Source: DASULK01 sp036381835 (GTDB taxonomy: Bacteria; Actinomycetota; Actinomycetes; Mycobacteriales; Micromonosporaceae). Taken from it: DNA of 9,886 bases. The notes under the pieces were generated by a model, which did not search any database, was not told the origin of the DNA, and was given only the letters and a program-made list of their open reading frames with translations. A program made the translations under genes and the position numbers. The stretch is from the NCBI GenBank assembly GCA_036381835.1, contig DASVCA010000125.1, positions 1 through 9,886 on the forward strand, written 5' to 3'. Of the stretch, positions 1-7,190 are shown piece by piece (the first letter of the stretch is position 1; every line of letters starts with the position of its first letter).

Positions 1-3000
1 AAATGCTCGACGACGTACACGACCTACCTGCCGGACGACACCAGCGCGCAACTGACGCCCGATCCGAAGAACGACCTGGTCGCCACCGTGCGGGACGGCC
101 GCTCGTCGGGGCCGTCCGACGACAGGTACAAGACGTCCTACACCTACGACGACGCCGGCAACCGCACCGCGGTGACGACACCGCCGGTGGCCGGCTTCCC
201 GAACGGCCGCACCACCAAGATCTCCTACACCGACGGCACCACCGTCGCCGCCGCCGACTCCGGCCTCGCGCCCGCCGGGCTGCCCTACAAGACCGTCTCG
301 CCGGGCGGAGCCGTCAACACCATCGGCTACTTCCACACCGGCGACGTCGCCTCGGTCACCGACGCCGCAGGGAAGATCACCCGGTTCACGTACGACGGCC
401 TCGGGCGGGTGCTCACCAGCACCGAGGTGTCCGACACCTATCCGGCCGGGCTGACGACGTCCTACACCTACAACAAGATGGGCCAGGTCCTCACAAAGAC
501 CGATCCGCCGGTCACCAACCGGGTCACCGGCGCCGTCCACACGGCGAAGACCACCAATGCCTACAACGCCAACGGCGACGTCACGTCGACGACCGTCGCC
601 GACACGACCGGCGGGGACGCCTCACGCACCACCCACACCGGCTACAACGAGCACGGCCAGATCACTTCTCGCACCGACCCCCTGGGCAGGGTCACCGAAT
701 TCACCTACGACGCCTACGGCAACAAGGCGACGGAGAAGAGCCCAGGCGGCATCACCGTCGCCTACACCTACGACCCCAGCGGCCAGCAGCTGACCCAGAC
801 CCTCAAGAACTACACCGGCGACCCGAACGACCCCCAGGACGCGACGGACCTCGTCGAGTCCTCCCGCGCCTACGACCCGGCCGGCCGCCTCGCCACGCTG
901 ACCGACTCGATGGGCAACACCACGTCCTACACCTACACCGACAACGACCTGGTCGCGACGGTCACGCGCACCGACTCCACCGGGGCGAACCCCTTCGTCG
1001 AGCGGTCCACCACCTACGACGCCGCGGGCAACCCGGTCCAGCAGGTGACGAACAACGGGGCGACGGTCACCACCGCCACCCTGGACGCCGCCGACCGTCC
1101 CACCAGGACCGTCGTCGACCCGGACAAGGAACGCCGCACCACCACCATCTCCTACACCCCGGACGACCAGGTGGCGCGGCGCGTCCAGACCGACATCGAC
1201 GGCTGGTGGTACTCGACGTCCTTCACCTATGACCCGATGGGGCGGATGACCAGCCGCGTCCTCGGCGGCGACCATCCCGACCACCCTGTCGCCTGGTGGA
1301 AGCTCGACCAGACGTCCGGTGAATCCGTGCCCGACTCCTCCGGTGTCGGCAACGACGCCCACGTCGGAACCGGCGTCACCTGGGCCGACCAGGCCGCGGT
1401 GCTCCCGGGGACGTCCGGCCAGGACATCGCCACCAACGGCCCCGTAGTGGACACATCGCAGAGCTTCTCGGTGTCGGCCTGGGTGAAACTCGCCGCCACA
1501 CCGTCCACCGGGTTCCAGACCGCGGTCAGCCAGGACGGGGAGCACGCCAGCGGCTTCTTCCTCCAGTACGACGGGGCCGACGGCAAATGGTCCTTCAGCC
1601 GGGTCGCGACCGACACCGACGGCGCGGCCGGCATGCGCGCCCTGTCCACCACCAAGACGCCGTCCGCCGGCACCTGGACGCACCTGGTCGGCGTCTTCGA
1701 CGCCGAAGACGGCTCGATGACCCTCTACGTCGACGGCGCCGCGGACGGCTCGGCCGTCGACTCCACGCCGTTCAACGCGCCCGGCCCGCTGGTCATCGGC
1801 CGCGCCCAGTACAACAGCGCCGTGACGGACCTGTTCAACGGGTCGGTCTCCAACGTCCAGGTCTACGACCGCATCCTCACCGCGGACGAGGTGTCCTCGC
1901 TTTACGGCAAGGGCCGCGACGGCGGCACCGTCCACTCCTGGCACACCGCCACCACCACCTGGGAGCTCGACCAGCGCGGGCTGCCCACGAAGATGACCGA
2001 CCCGAAGAGCCGCAACACCCACTACACCTACGACGAGGCGGGCCGCCTCGCGGTCACCAGCCTGCCGACCGTCAACACCGAGACCGGCGGCGGCACCCCC
2101 GTGGTCGCGCATCCGATCATGACGACGGGCTACGACACGTTCGGCGAGACGACCGAACTCCAGGATCCCAACGGCAACGTCAGCACCATCGCCTATGACG
2201 CCGCCAGGCAGCAGGTCAGCACGACCCTGCCGGGATACACCCCGCCGGGCGGGACCAGCGAGATCACCGCGGTCACCAGCCGGGCCTACGACCTCGACGG
2301 CAACCCCACCGACGTCACCGACCCGCTCGGCAAGACCACCCACTACGACTACACGCAGCTCGGAGACGTCGCCACGGTCACCGACGCGTCCGGCGGCGTC
2401 ACCAAGACGGTGTACGACACCAACGGCGAGGCGCTGTCGGTCACGACGCCGACCGGGGCGCAGACCCGGCAGACCTACGACCACCTCGGACGGCCCCTCA
2501 CCAGGACGGTGCTGGAACGCCGCCCCTCGCCGACCGCCGCCACGACGACGTACAGCTACGCCGCCTCCAACGACAACCGGGGCGGGACGTGGCTGGCGGC
2601 CGAGACAACGCCCGACGGGGCCACGACCTCCTACGGCTACGACCACATGGGCGAACTGGTCAAGGTCACCGACCCGGCCGGAGCCCTCACCCAGTACCGC
2701 CGCAACCTGCTCGGCCAGGTGACGAAGAAGATCCGCGACGACGGCACCGCCACCAGGTACACGCTCAACCAGTACGGCGAGCCGACCACGACCCAGGAAC
2801 TCGACACCGACGGAAGCACGCTGGCCGCCGTGTCCGCCGCCTATGACTCGAACGGGCAGCTGGTCTCCACCACGGACGCACGCGGCCACACCACGACCTT
2901 CACCCGCGACGGCGTCGGCAACATCACCTCCGAGGTGCAGCCGGTCGACGCCACCCACTCGATCACGACCTCGTTCGGCTACGACGCGGCAGGGAACCGC

Positions 3001-6000
3001 ACCCGCTTCACCGACGGGCGCGGCAACTCGTGGATCTACGGCTACAACACCTGGAACAAACCCGAATCGGTTCTCGAACCGGCCACCGCGACCTACACCT
3101 CCGCCGGCGACCGCACGTCCACCGTCGCCTACGACGCAGCGGGGCGTCCCGTCACGAACACGCTGCCCGGAGGCGTGACCGTCACCACCGGCTACGACGA
3201 CCTCGGAAGGGTCACCAGCCAATCGGGAAGCGGAGCCGACGCTCCCACACCCGACCGGACGTTCACCTACGACGACGACGGGCGCATGCTCACCGCCGCG
3301 ACCTCGGCCGCGGGGACCGCGCCCGCCACCAGCGAGACGTTCACCTACAACGACCGCGGCCTGCTGCTCACCGCGTCCGGCTCCGCCGGCGCCAGCTCGT
3401 TCGCCTACAACGACGACGGCCTGCCCACGTCCCGCACCGACGCCGCCGGGACGACCACCTACACCTACGACGTCGCCGACCGGCTGTCCACGCTCGCGGA
3501 CCCGGCCACCGGCACGACCCTCACCTACGGCTACGACGATCTCTCGCAGCTCACCTCGATCGCCTACGGCTCGGGCGGCAACACCCGCACCTACACCTAC
3601 GACCACCTGCACCGGCTCACCGGCGACGCCCTGAAGACACCGGACGGCGCCACCATCGCGTCGATCGCCTACGGCTACGACGACAACGGGAACGAGACGT
3701 CCAAGACCACGACCGGATTCGGCGGCACAGTTCAGAACACCTACGCCTACGACTGGGCGAACCGCCTCACGAGCTGGGACGACGGAACCACCGTCACGCC
3801 CTACGAGTACGACGACTCCGGCAACCGCACCCGGGTCGGGGCCGACGTCTACACCTACGACGCCCGGGACCAGCTCACCTCCGACGGCACGAACACCTAC
3901 ACCTACACCGCGCGGGGAACCCTCTCCGCGCAGACCACGCCCACCCAGACCCTCACCGCCACCAGCGACGCCTACGGGCAGCAGGTCACCGTCGCCGCCA
4001 CCGCCGGCACCCAGACCTACGTCACCGACGCGCTCGGACGCGTCATCACCGCCAACTCGACCGCAGGCCCCGACCGCACCTTCGCCTACTCCGGCACCGG
4101 CAACACTCTCGCGTCCGACGGCACCAGCACCTACACCTGGACGCCGGACGACTCCCTGGTCGGCATCGGCACGCCCGCGGGCGGCAGCGGCGTCCTGGCC
4201 TACCTGGACCAGCACGACGACGTCGTCGGCGACTTCACCGCGACCGGTACCGCCCTCGCCGGCTCGGCCACCTACGACCCGCTCGGCAACGTCACCGACA
4301 GCACCACCATGTCCGGGCGGCTCGGCTACCAGTCCGGCTGGACCGACGACACCACCGGCAAGGTCAACATGGCCGCCCGCTGGTACAACCCGGCCGTCGG
4401 CCAGTTCCAGAACAAGGACACCGTCGCCCTCAACCCGATCCCCGACCCGGCGCAGGCGAACCCGTTCGCCTACGTCGGCGACAACCCGCTGCTCGGCACC
4501 GACCCGACCGGTCACTGCTGGAGCGGTTTCGGCCTGGTCTGCAAGGCGGCGAGCGCCGTCAACCGCTATGTCGTCCAGCCGGTATGGCATTTCATCAAGT
4601 GGGGCGCCCACAAGGTGCAGCAAGGGGTCTCCTGGACCGTCAGCCACGCCGCGCACGCCCTCAGCGACGCCGTCGCGTCCCTGGGACACCAGCTCCAGGT
4701 CCTGGCCCAGGAGATCAGGGACCTGAAACGCGAGCTGCACCAGCAGATCGTGCGTGCGAAAGCCGCGGCCAAACGCGCCGCCGAACGAGCACGAAAAGCC
4801 GCGGCACGAGCCAAGAAACGCGCGATCGACGCCTACAACAAGGCGTACAACCTGGGGAAGTACTCCGTCAGCAAACTCCAGAAGGCGGTGAACACCACCG
4901 CCACCTTCGTCAAGCACCACGGCGCCGCCATAGCGTCCATCGCCTTGGCGACCGCGACATTCGTCGGCTGCGAGGCCGTGCTCGGAGCCACCACCGCGGG
5001 CGTGGGCGCCGTGGCGGGCGCGGCGGGCTGCGGGATGCTCGCCGGCATGGTCGGCGGCGCCATCGACCAGGGCTCCAAGTGCATGAAGGGCCAGAAGGGC
5101 GCCTGCTCCGCGGGCTCGTTCGGCAAGTCGATCCTGATCGGCGGCGTAGGCGGCGCCATCGGCGGCGCGCTCGGCGGAAGCCTGGGCGGCAAACTAGCCC
5201 AGTCCGCTCTGGGCAGGATCCTCCCCAGTCTGGCCACCGACGCCCTGGAAGGCGCCACCATCGGCGGCCTGTCCGGCGGCGCGACCGGTGCCCTCGACTA
5301 CGGCCTGAACTGCCAGGAACGCTCAGGCGGCTGCACCTGGTCCGGCGCCGTGAGCGCCGCCGGCAAGGGCGCCGCGATCGGCGCCGTAAGCGGAGCCGCG
5401 TTCGGCGCCGCAGGCGGCCGCCTGTTGCGCTCCAAGTGCCACAGCTTCACCGCGGCCACCCCCGTCCTGATGGCCGACGGCTCGGCCAAGCCGATCAGCA
5501 AGATCAAGGTCGGCGACAAGGTCCTAGCCTCCGTCCCCGGCGGCCACACCGAAACCCACAAGGTCGAACGCGTCATCGTCACCCGCACCGACCACGACTT
5601 CGTCGACCTGACCATCGCAACAAGCCACCCGGGCCGCGGCCCTCCCGCCACCCTCACCACCACCGCGACCCACCCCTTCTACGACATCACGCAGTCGGCC
5701 TTCGCAGACGCGGCCGACATCAAGCCGGGCGACAAACTCCAACAGCCCGACGGCACCACCGCCACGGTCAAGAAGGTCCACCGCCACACCGCAACACAGG
5801 TCACCTACGACCTGACCATCAACGGCCTCCACACCTACTATGTAGAAGCCGGCACCACCCCCGTCCTCGTCCACAACTGCCCGCCGTATCCCAACCGCGA
5901 ATACGATGACGCAAAGGTACTCGACATCGCAGATATGGAAGCTTCTGGATTCAGTCCGGCCACTCCTGGATCCGCCGAATTCGATCGCCAGATTGCCGAT

Positions 6001-6324
6001 GGTGGCAGGGTGCTTTTCGGAGTGCGAACCGATGGCAATTTGGTGACGCTCCCCCAGTACTCGGTCCCGAACGATCCGAATTCCATGCCGCTCAGCCATG
6101 GGGCGCTCAACGGAATGGTGAGCAAGGAAGAGGATTATTTGAACGCCGCAGGTGTGGCTGCGATACGGAAGGTTGCAGGTGGGTATGTGGGAGAGTATCT
6201 GGACAACTTCAGCGGTCATTTCTGGCCGAAACCGGAATCTCTCGCCCTGGCACGTGCGAAGTTTGCAGAATACGGCATAGTCTTCCCGGATTCGGTCGTT
6301 CATCCGAAAACCTTCGGCCGGTAG
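1..6324 (+). CDS. Rhs/YD-repeat polymorphic toxin with HINT and C-terminal toxin domain (5' partial)
   Basis: The reading frame is open from base 1, so the start codon lies outside the window; the GTG at 88 is an internal Val inside ongoing YD repeats. The visible part is 2107 codons ending in TAG at 6322-6324. Domains by residue counted from base 1: YD repeats of the Y-x-Y-D-x-x-G-R type from 1 to about 1440, interrupted by a LamG-like domain at about 430-636; the Rhs core terminus at about 1441-1505, ending DPTGH; an Ala/Lys/Arg-rich helix and glycine-rich hydrophobic linker at 1506-1812; a HINT domain at 1813-1960; and a variable toxin domain at 1961-2107. Known of the family: YD repeats build a shell that encloses the C-terminal toxin, which is delivered to neighbouring cells and neutralised in the producer by a downstream immunity protein. 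The secretion route is encoded in the missing N-terminus. G/C-ending codons dominate until the toxin tip. The assignment as a polymorphic toxin is secure; the toxic activity is not known. Confidence 0.95.
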   Translation, partial: KCSTTYTTYLPDDTSAQLTPDPKNDLVATVRDGRSSGPSDDRYKTSYTYDDAGNRTAVTTPPVAGFPNGRTTKISYTDGTTVAAADSGLAPAGLPYKTVSPGGAVNTIGYFHTGDVASVTDAAGKITRFTYDGLGRVLTSTEVSDTYPAGLTTSYTYNKMGQVLTKTDPPVTNRVTGAVHTAKTTNAYNANGDVTSTTVADTTGGDASRTTHTGYNEHGQITSRTDPLGRVTEFTYDAYGNKATEKSPGGITVAYTYDPSGQQLTQTLKNYTGDPNDPQDATDLVESSRAYDPAGRLATLTDSMGNTTSYTYTDNDLVATVTRTDSTGANPFVERSTTYDAAGNPVQQVTNNGATVTTATLDAADRPTRTVVDPDKERRTTTISYTPDDQVARRVQTDIDGWWYSTSFTYDPMGRMTSRVLGGDHPDHPVAWWKLDQTSGESVPDSSGVGNDAHVGTGVTWADQAAVLPGTSGQDIATNGPVVDTSQSFSVSAWVKLAATPSTGFQTAVSQDGEHASGFFLQYDGADGKWSFSRVATDTDGAAGMRALSTTKTPSAGTWTHLVGVFDAEDGSMTLYVDGAADGSAVDSTPFNAPGPLVIGRAQYNSAVTDLFNGSVSNVQVYDRILTADEVSSLYGKGRDGGTVHSWHTATTTWELDQRGLPTKMTDPKSRNTHYTYDEAGRLAVTSLPTVNTETGGGTPVVAHPIMTTGYDTFGETTELQDPNGNVSTIAYDAARQQVSTTLPGYTPPGGTSEITAVTSRAYDLDGNPTDVTDPLGKTTHYDYTQLGDVATVTDASGGVTKTVYDTNGEALSVTTPTGAQTRQTYDHLGRPLTRTVLERRPSPTAATTTYSYAASNDNRGGTWLAAETTPDGATTSYGYDHMGELVKVTDPAGALTQYRRNLLGQVTKKIRDDGTATRYTLNQYGEPTTTQELDTDGSTLAAVSAAYDSNGQLVSTTDARGHTTTFTRDGVGNITSEVQPVDATHSITTSFGYDAAGNRTRFTDGRGNSWIYGYNTWNKPESVLEPATATYTSAGDRTSTVAYDAAGRPVTNTLPGGVTVTTGYDDLGRVTSQSGSGADAPTPDRTFTYDDDGRMLTAATSAAGTAPATSETFTYNDRGLLLTASGSAGASSFAYNDDGLPTSRTDAAGTTTYTYDVADRLSTLADPATGTTLTYGYDDLSQLTSIAYGSGGNTRTYTYDHLHRLTGDALKTPDGATIASIAYGYDDNGNETSKTTTGFGGTVQNTYAYDWANRLTSWDDGTTVTPYEYDDSGNRTRVGADVYTYDARDQLTSDGTNTYTYTARGTLSAQTTPTQTLTATSDAYGQQVTVAATAGTQTYVTDALGRVITANSTAGPDRTFAYSGTGNTLASDGTSTYTWTPDDSLVGIGTPAGGSGVLAYLDQHDDVVGDFTATGTALAGSATYDPLGNVTDSTTMSGRLGYQSGWTDDTTGKVNMAARWYNPAVGQFQNKDTVALNPIPDPAQANPFAYVGDNPLLGTDPTGHCWSGFGLVCKAASAVNRYVVQPVWHFIKWGAHKVQQGVSWTVSHAAHALSDAVASLGHQLQVLAQEIRDLKRELHQQIVRAKAAAKRAAERARKAAARAKKRAIDAYNKAYNLGKYSVSKLQKAVNTTATFVKHHGAAIASIALATATFVGCEAVLGATTAGVGAVAGAAGCGMLAGMVGGAIDQGSKCMKGQKGACSAGSFGKSILIGGVGGAIGGALGGSLGGKLAQSALGRILPSLATDALEGATIGGLSGGATGALDYGLNCQERSGGCTWSGAVSAAGKGAAIGAVSGAAFGAAGGRLLRSKCHSFTAATPVLMADGSAKPISKIKVGDKVLASVPGGHTETHKVERVIVTRTDHDFVDLTIATSHPGRGPPATLTTTATHPFYDITQSAFADAADIKPGDKLQQPDGTTATVKKVHRHTATQVTYDLTINGLHTYYVEAGTTPVLVHNCPPYPNREYDDAKVLDIADMEASGFSPATPGSAEFDRQIADGGRVLFGVRTDGNLVTLPQYSVPNDPNSMPLSHGALNGMVSKEEDYLNAAGVAAIRKVAGGYVGEYLDNFSGHFWPKPESLALARAKFAEYGIVFPDSVVHPKTFGR
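139..3861 (+). repeat. YD-repeat coding tract with recurring 12-base unit
   Basis: The YD repeats are visible at DNA level: the exact 12-mer tacacctacgac (Tyr-Thr-Tyr-Asp) occurs in the same frame at 139-150, 763-774, 2023-2034, 3460-3471, 3592-3603 and 3850-3861, with many near copies between. The repeats are protein-coding, of irregular length, and diverged outside the Y-x-Y-D core, so this is a structural protein repeat and not a satellite. It could serve as a substrate for recombination within the gene or between Rhs paralogues, but no such event is seen here. Confidence 0.85.
1288..1908 (+). other. LamG-like (concanavalin-type jellyroll) domain inserted in the YD repeats
   Basis: The domain covers residues about 430-636 of the visible protein. 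It opens with VAWWKLDQTSG, DSSGVGNDA and a later FSVSAWVKL strand, then THLVGVFD, MTLYVDGAADGSAVDS, a PLVIGRAQY strand and a closing FNGSVSNVQVYDRILTADEV. This order (W-x-L-D opening, SAWVK, THLVGV, LYVDG, IGR, VxVYDRxLTxxEV) is the signature of LamG-like jellyroll domains of bacterial secreted proteins. YD repeats resume immediately afterwards. In such proteins the fold usually binds carbohydrate or surface ligands, so it may help attach the toxin to a target envelope; that role is inferred. Confidence 0.85.
4321..4515 (+). other. Rhs core C-terminal signature
   Basis: Residues 1441-1505 contain the conserved end of the Rhs core: GYQSGWTDDTTG, then AARWYNPAVGQFQNKD, then NPFAYVGDNPLLGTDPTGH. 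It matches the family pattern Y-[DN]-P-x-x-G-x-F-x-x-x-D followed by N-x-[FY]-x-Y-V-x-[DN]-N-P-x-x-x-x-D-P-x-G. In characterised Rhs proteins this motif plugs the beta-barrel cage and is the site of aspartyl autoproteolysis; the DP step and surrounding residues are present here. Everything after it is variable between Rhs proteins. Confidence 0.9.
4516..5436 (+). other. Pre-toxin linker: Ala/Lys/Arg helix plus four glycine-rich hydrophobic segments
   Basis: Residues 1506-1812, between the Rhs core and the HINT domain. A long helix-prone, strongly basic stretch (about 1561-1612, rich in Ala, Lys and Arg) is followed by four hydrophobic glycine/alanine segments: about 1640-1690 starting GAAIASIALATATF, 1705-1731 with repeated GGxxGG spacing, 1751-1765, and 1786-1808. 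Cysteines sit between them, with two short loops CMKGQKGAC (nt 5080-5106) and CQERSGGC (nt 5311-5334). Glycine-zipper segments at this position are common in actinobacterial Rhs proteins and could assist membrane passage of the toxin; that role is inferred from composition only. Confidence 0.7.
5437..5880 (+). other. HINT (intein-like autoprocessing) domain preceding the toxin
   Basis: A 148-residue domain (1813-1960 of the visible protein). It starts with the nucleophile Cys in CHSFTAATPVLMADG, continues with the SKIKVGDKVLA strand, carries a T-x-x-H motif (TATH, His at nt 5671-5673) followed by PFYD, has a second DIKPGDKL turn, and closes with GLHTYYVEAGTTPVLVHNC. The N-terminal Cys, block-B T-x-x-H, the terminal His-Asn pair (nt 5872-5877) and a following Cys (nt 5878-5880) are all present. 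Known of the family: pretoxin HINT domains cleave the peptide bond at their C-terminus and free the toxin. The intact residues imply an active domain, releasing the 147-residue tip; whether splicing as well as cleavage occurs cannot be told. Confidence 0.92.
5881..6321 (+). other. C-terminal toxin domain of unassigned family
   Basis: These 147 residues (1961-2107) follow the HINT Cys directly and occupy the toxin position of the polymorphic toxin. The domain begins PPYPNREYDD and ends VVHPKTFGR. Its most family-like stretch runs GRVLFGVRTDGNLVTLPQ, then PLSHGALNGM, then NAAGVAAIRKV, then LDNFSGHFWPKP. The pair SH and SGH[FY]xP, separated by an AAG strand, looks like a conserved active-site scaffold that I have an impression of in other toxin tips but cannot name. 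There is no recognisable HNH, EndoU, deaminase or RNase motif. The region is less GC-rich than the scaffold: 32 of 60 bases at 6121-6180 and only 10 of 20 codons ending in G/C. A toxic role is inferred from position and from the downstream immunity-type gene. Confidence 0.75.
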
Positions 6325-6347
6325 CCGGGCCATCGAGGTGAGGTGGC

Positions 6348-6953
6348 ATGAATAATCCCACCGCTATTGCCCAGTGGGGCCCACAGTTCGAGGACTTGCT
6401 GGACGCTGCGCTCGCCACGTTCTCCTCGCAGTGGCGGCTGCCGGACGCGCCGGCCCGAATCGCCGACAGTCCCGATCATCACCTCGGCTGGAGATGCAAT
6501 CGCAAGCGAATGGCTCTGGTGGCCGAACTTGCCGTAAATTCTGCGGCGATACGTGTGAACAGATCCCTATTCCTCCGGCTCATCGTGCATGATCTCAATC
6601 CAAGCTTCAACCGCTTTCTGATCGAGCCCATAGCGAGTGCGCTTGGAGTCGCTGACGTGCATGACGCGCTAATCCACTATGTGGAGAACGGCACGATCGT
6701 GGAGCAGTTCGGTGCGGTGAGAGCCTGGTATTCGGCGCAGCCGGGCCTGCATTACCCGACCACGCAGGCCCATGACAGTGGGGATCCTTCGTTGGGCAGT
6801 TCCTTGGCCTATTCTGATTGGATGGCCTTGTGGCCCAGATACGAAGAGGCGTGCCGACGCGCTGTGCGTTCTTGCAGGGACCCTGCGGTGCGAGCCCAAC
6901 TGGTTGACGAGATGAACGCCTTTTCTGAGGTCAGGAAGATCGGTAACGAGTAG
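6348..6953 (+). CDS. Putative immunity protein for the Rhs toxin
   Basis: A 201-residue cytosolic-type protein with no signal peptide or membrane segment. It starts at ATG 6348 behind a purine-rich GAGGTGAGGTGG stretch (6335-6346) and lies 23 bp after the toxin stop, so it is very probably co-transcribed. The sequence is largely helical. A central part has RSLFLRLIVHDLNPSFNRFL, then EPIASALG, then a probable helical pair containing VHDALIHYVENG and FGAVRAWYSAQPG, resembling HEAT-like helical repeats; no named family is certain. Its position directly after an Rhs toxin tip is the classic place for an immunity gene, which would bind and inactivate the toxin in the producing cell. Codon usage shares the A/T-richer character of the toxin tip, so the two probably travelled together. 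Function is inferred from context, not from motifs. Confidence 0.75.
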   Translation: MNNPTAIAQWGPQFEDLLDAALATFSSQWRLPDAPARIADSPDHHLGWRCNRKRMALVAELAVNSAAIRVNRSLFLRLIVHDLNPSFNRFLIEPIASALGVADVHDALIHYVENGTIVEQFGAVRAWYSAQPGLHYPTTQAHDSGDPSLGSSLAYSDWMALWPRYEEACRRAVRSCRDPAVRAQLVDEMNAFSEVRKIGNE

Positions 6954-6959
6954 GTGCTC

Positions 6960-7190
6960 CTAGCGGTTGCGCCGACCTGACGCCAAGGCCTCCACGTCAA
7001 CGCAGTGCTGCGAGTCGGCCATCCGAGCGGGGGACGGCAGTCGAGTTGCCCGATCTACCAAGACCTTTCCACCGTGCTGCAGCCTGCCGTCGGCTATGAC
7101 CCTCGGCAGCCAGAACAGTGCAAAGAGGCGTCGGGGTGTCTTGAGCCTGCTGATCTCGGCCGAGTTCAGGTCGAAGCGGTCCAGTAGGTG
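6960..7190 (-). pseudogene. Decayed 3' fragment of an APH-type phosphotransferase
   Basis: Read on the minus strand in the frame ending with TAG at 6962-6960, this stretch gives LLDRFDLNSAEISRLK, then RRLFALFWLPRVIADGR, then VLVDRATRLPSPARM. It aligns to the C-terminal part of the intact phosphotransferase at 8837-9664 (VLDRFDLDSAEVGKLK, RRLLAAFWLLRIMGDGR, VLTGQATRLLTLLE), with 22 of 35 residues identical over the first two blocks. At DNA level, 7106-7184 matches 8941-9019 without gaps at 61 of 79 positions. The frame is closed by a stop at 7230-7232, there is no start codon or catalytic loop, and the nucleotide-binding and catalytic halves are absent. It is therefore a relic, not a gene. Its stop lies 6 bp beyond the immunity gene's stop, convergent to it. 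Confidence 0.75.

Noticed and set aside
88..90. GTG as the start of the Rhs gene
   Set aside because: The frame is open to base 1, the upstream codons continue the same protein, and no ribosome-binding site precedes it. YD repeats already surround it.
622..4920. A 1432-codon open frame on the minus strand, antisense to the Rhs gene
   Set aside because: It is a by-product of near-exclusive G/C third positions in the YD-repeat gene. Its translation is low-complexity Val/Gly/Arg/Asp with no domain, while the plus strand has clear YD, LamG and Rhs motifs.
3030..5909. A 959-codon plus-strand frame overlapping the Rhs gene
   Set aside because: The translation is Arg/His-rich low-complexity sequence typical of an off-frame reading of GC-rich DNA, and it runs through the Rhs core, linker and HINT without any motif.
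5524..6333. A 269-codon minus-strand frame across the HINT and toxin region
   Set aside because: It opposes the well-supported HINT/toxin frame, has no motif, and its second half is the usual Gly/Val-rich antisense reading.
6951..6962. Short inverted repeat TAGG-TGCT-CCTA as a terminator
   Set aside because: Only four base pairs, no T tract, and formed by the overlapping ends of two convergent frames.
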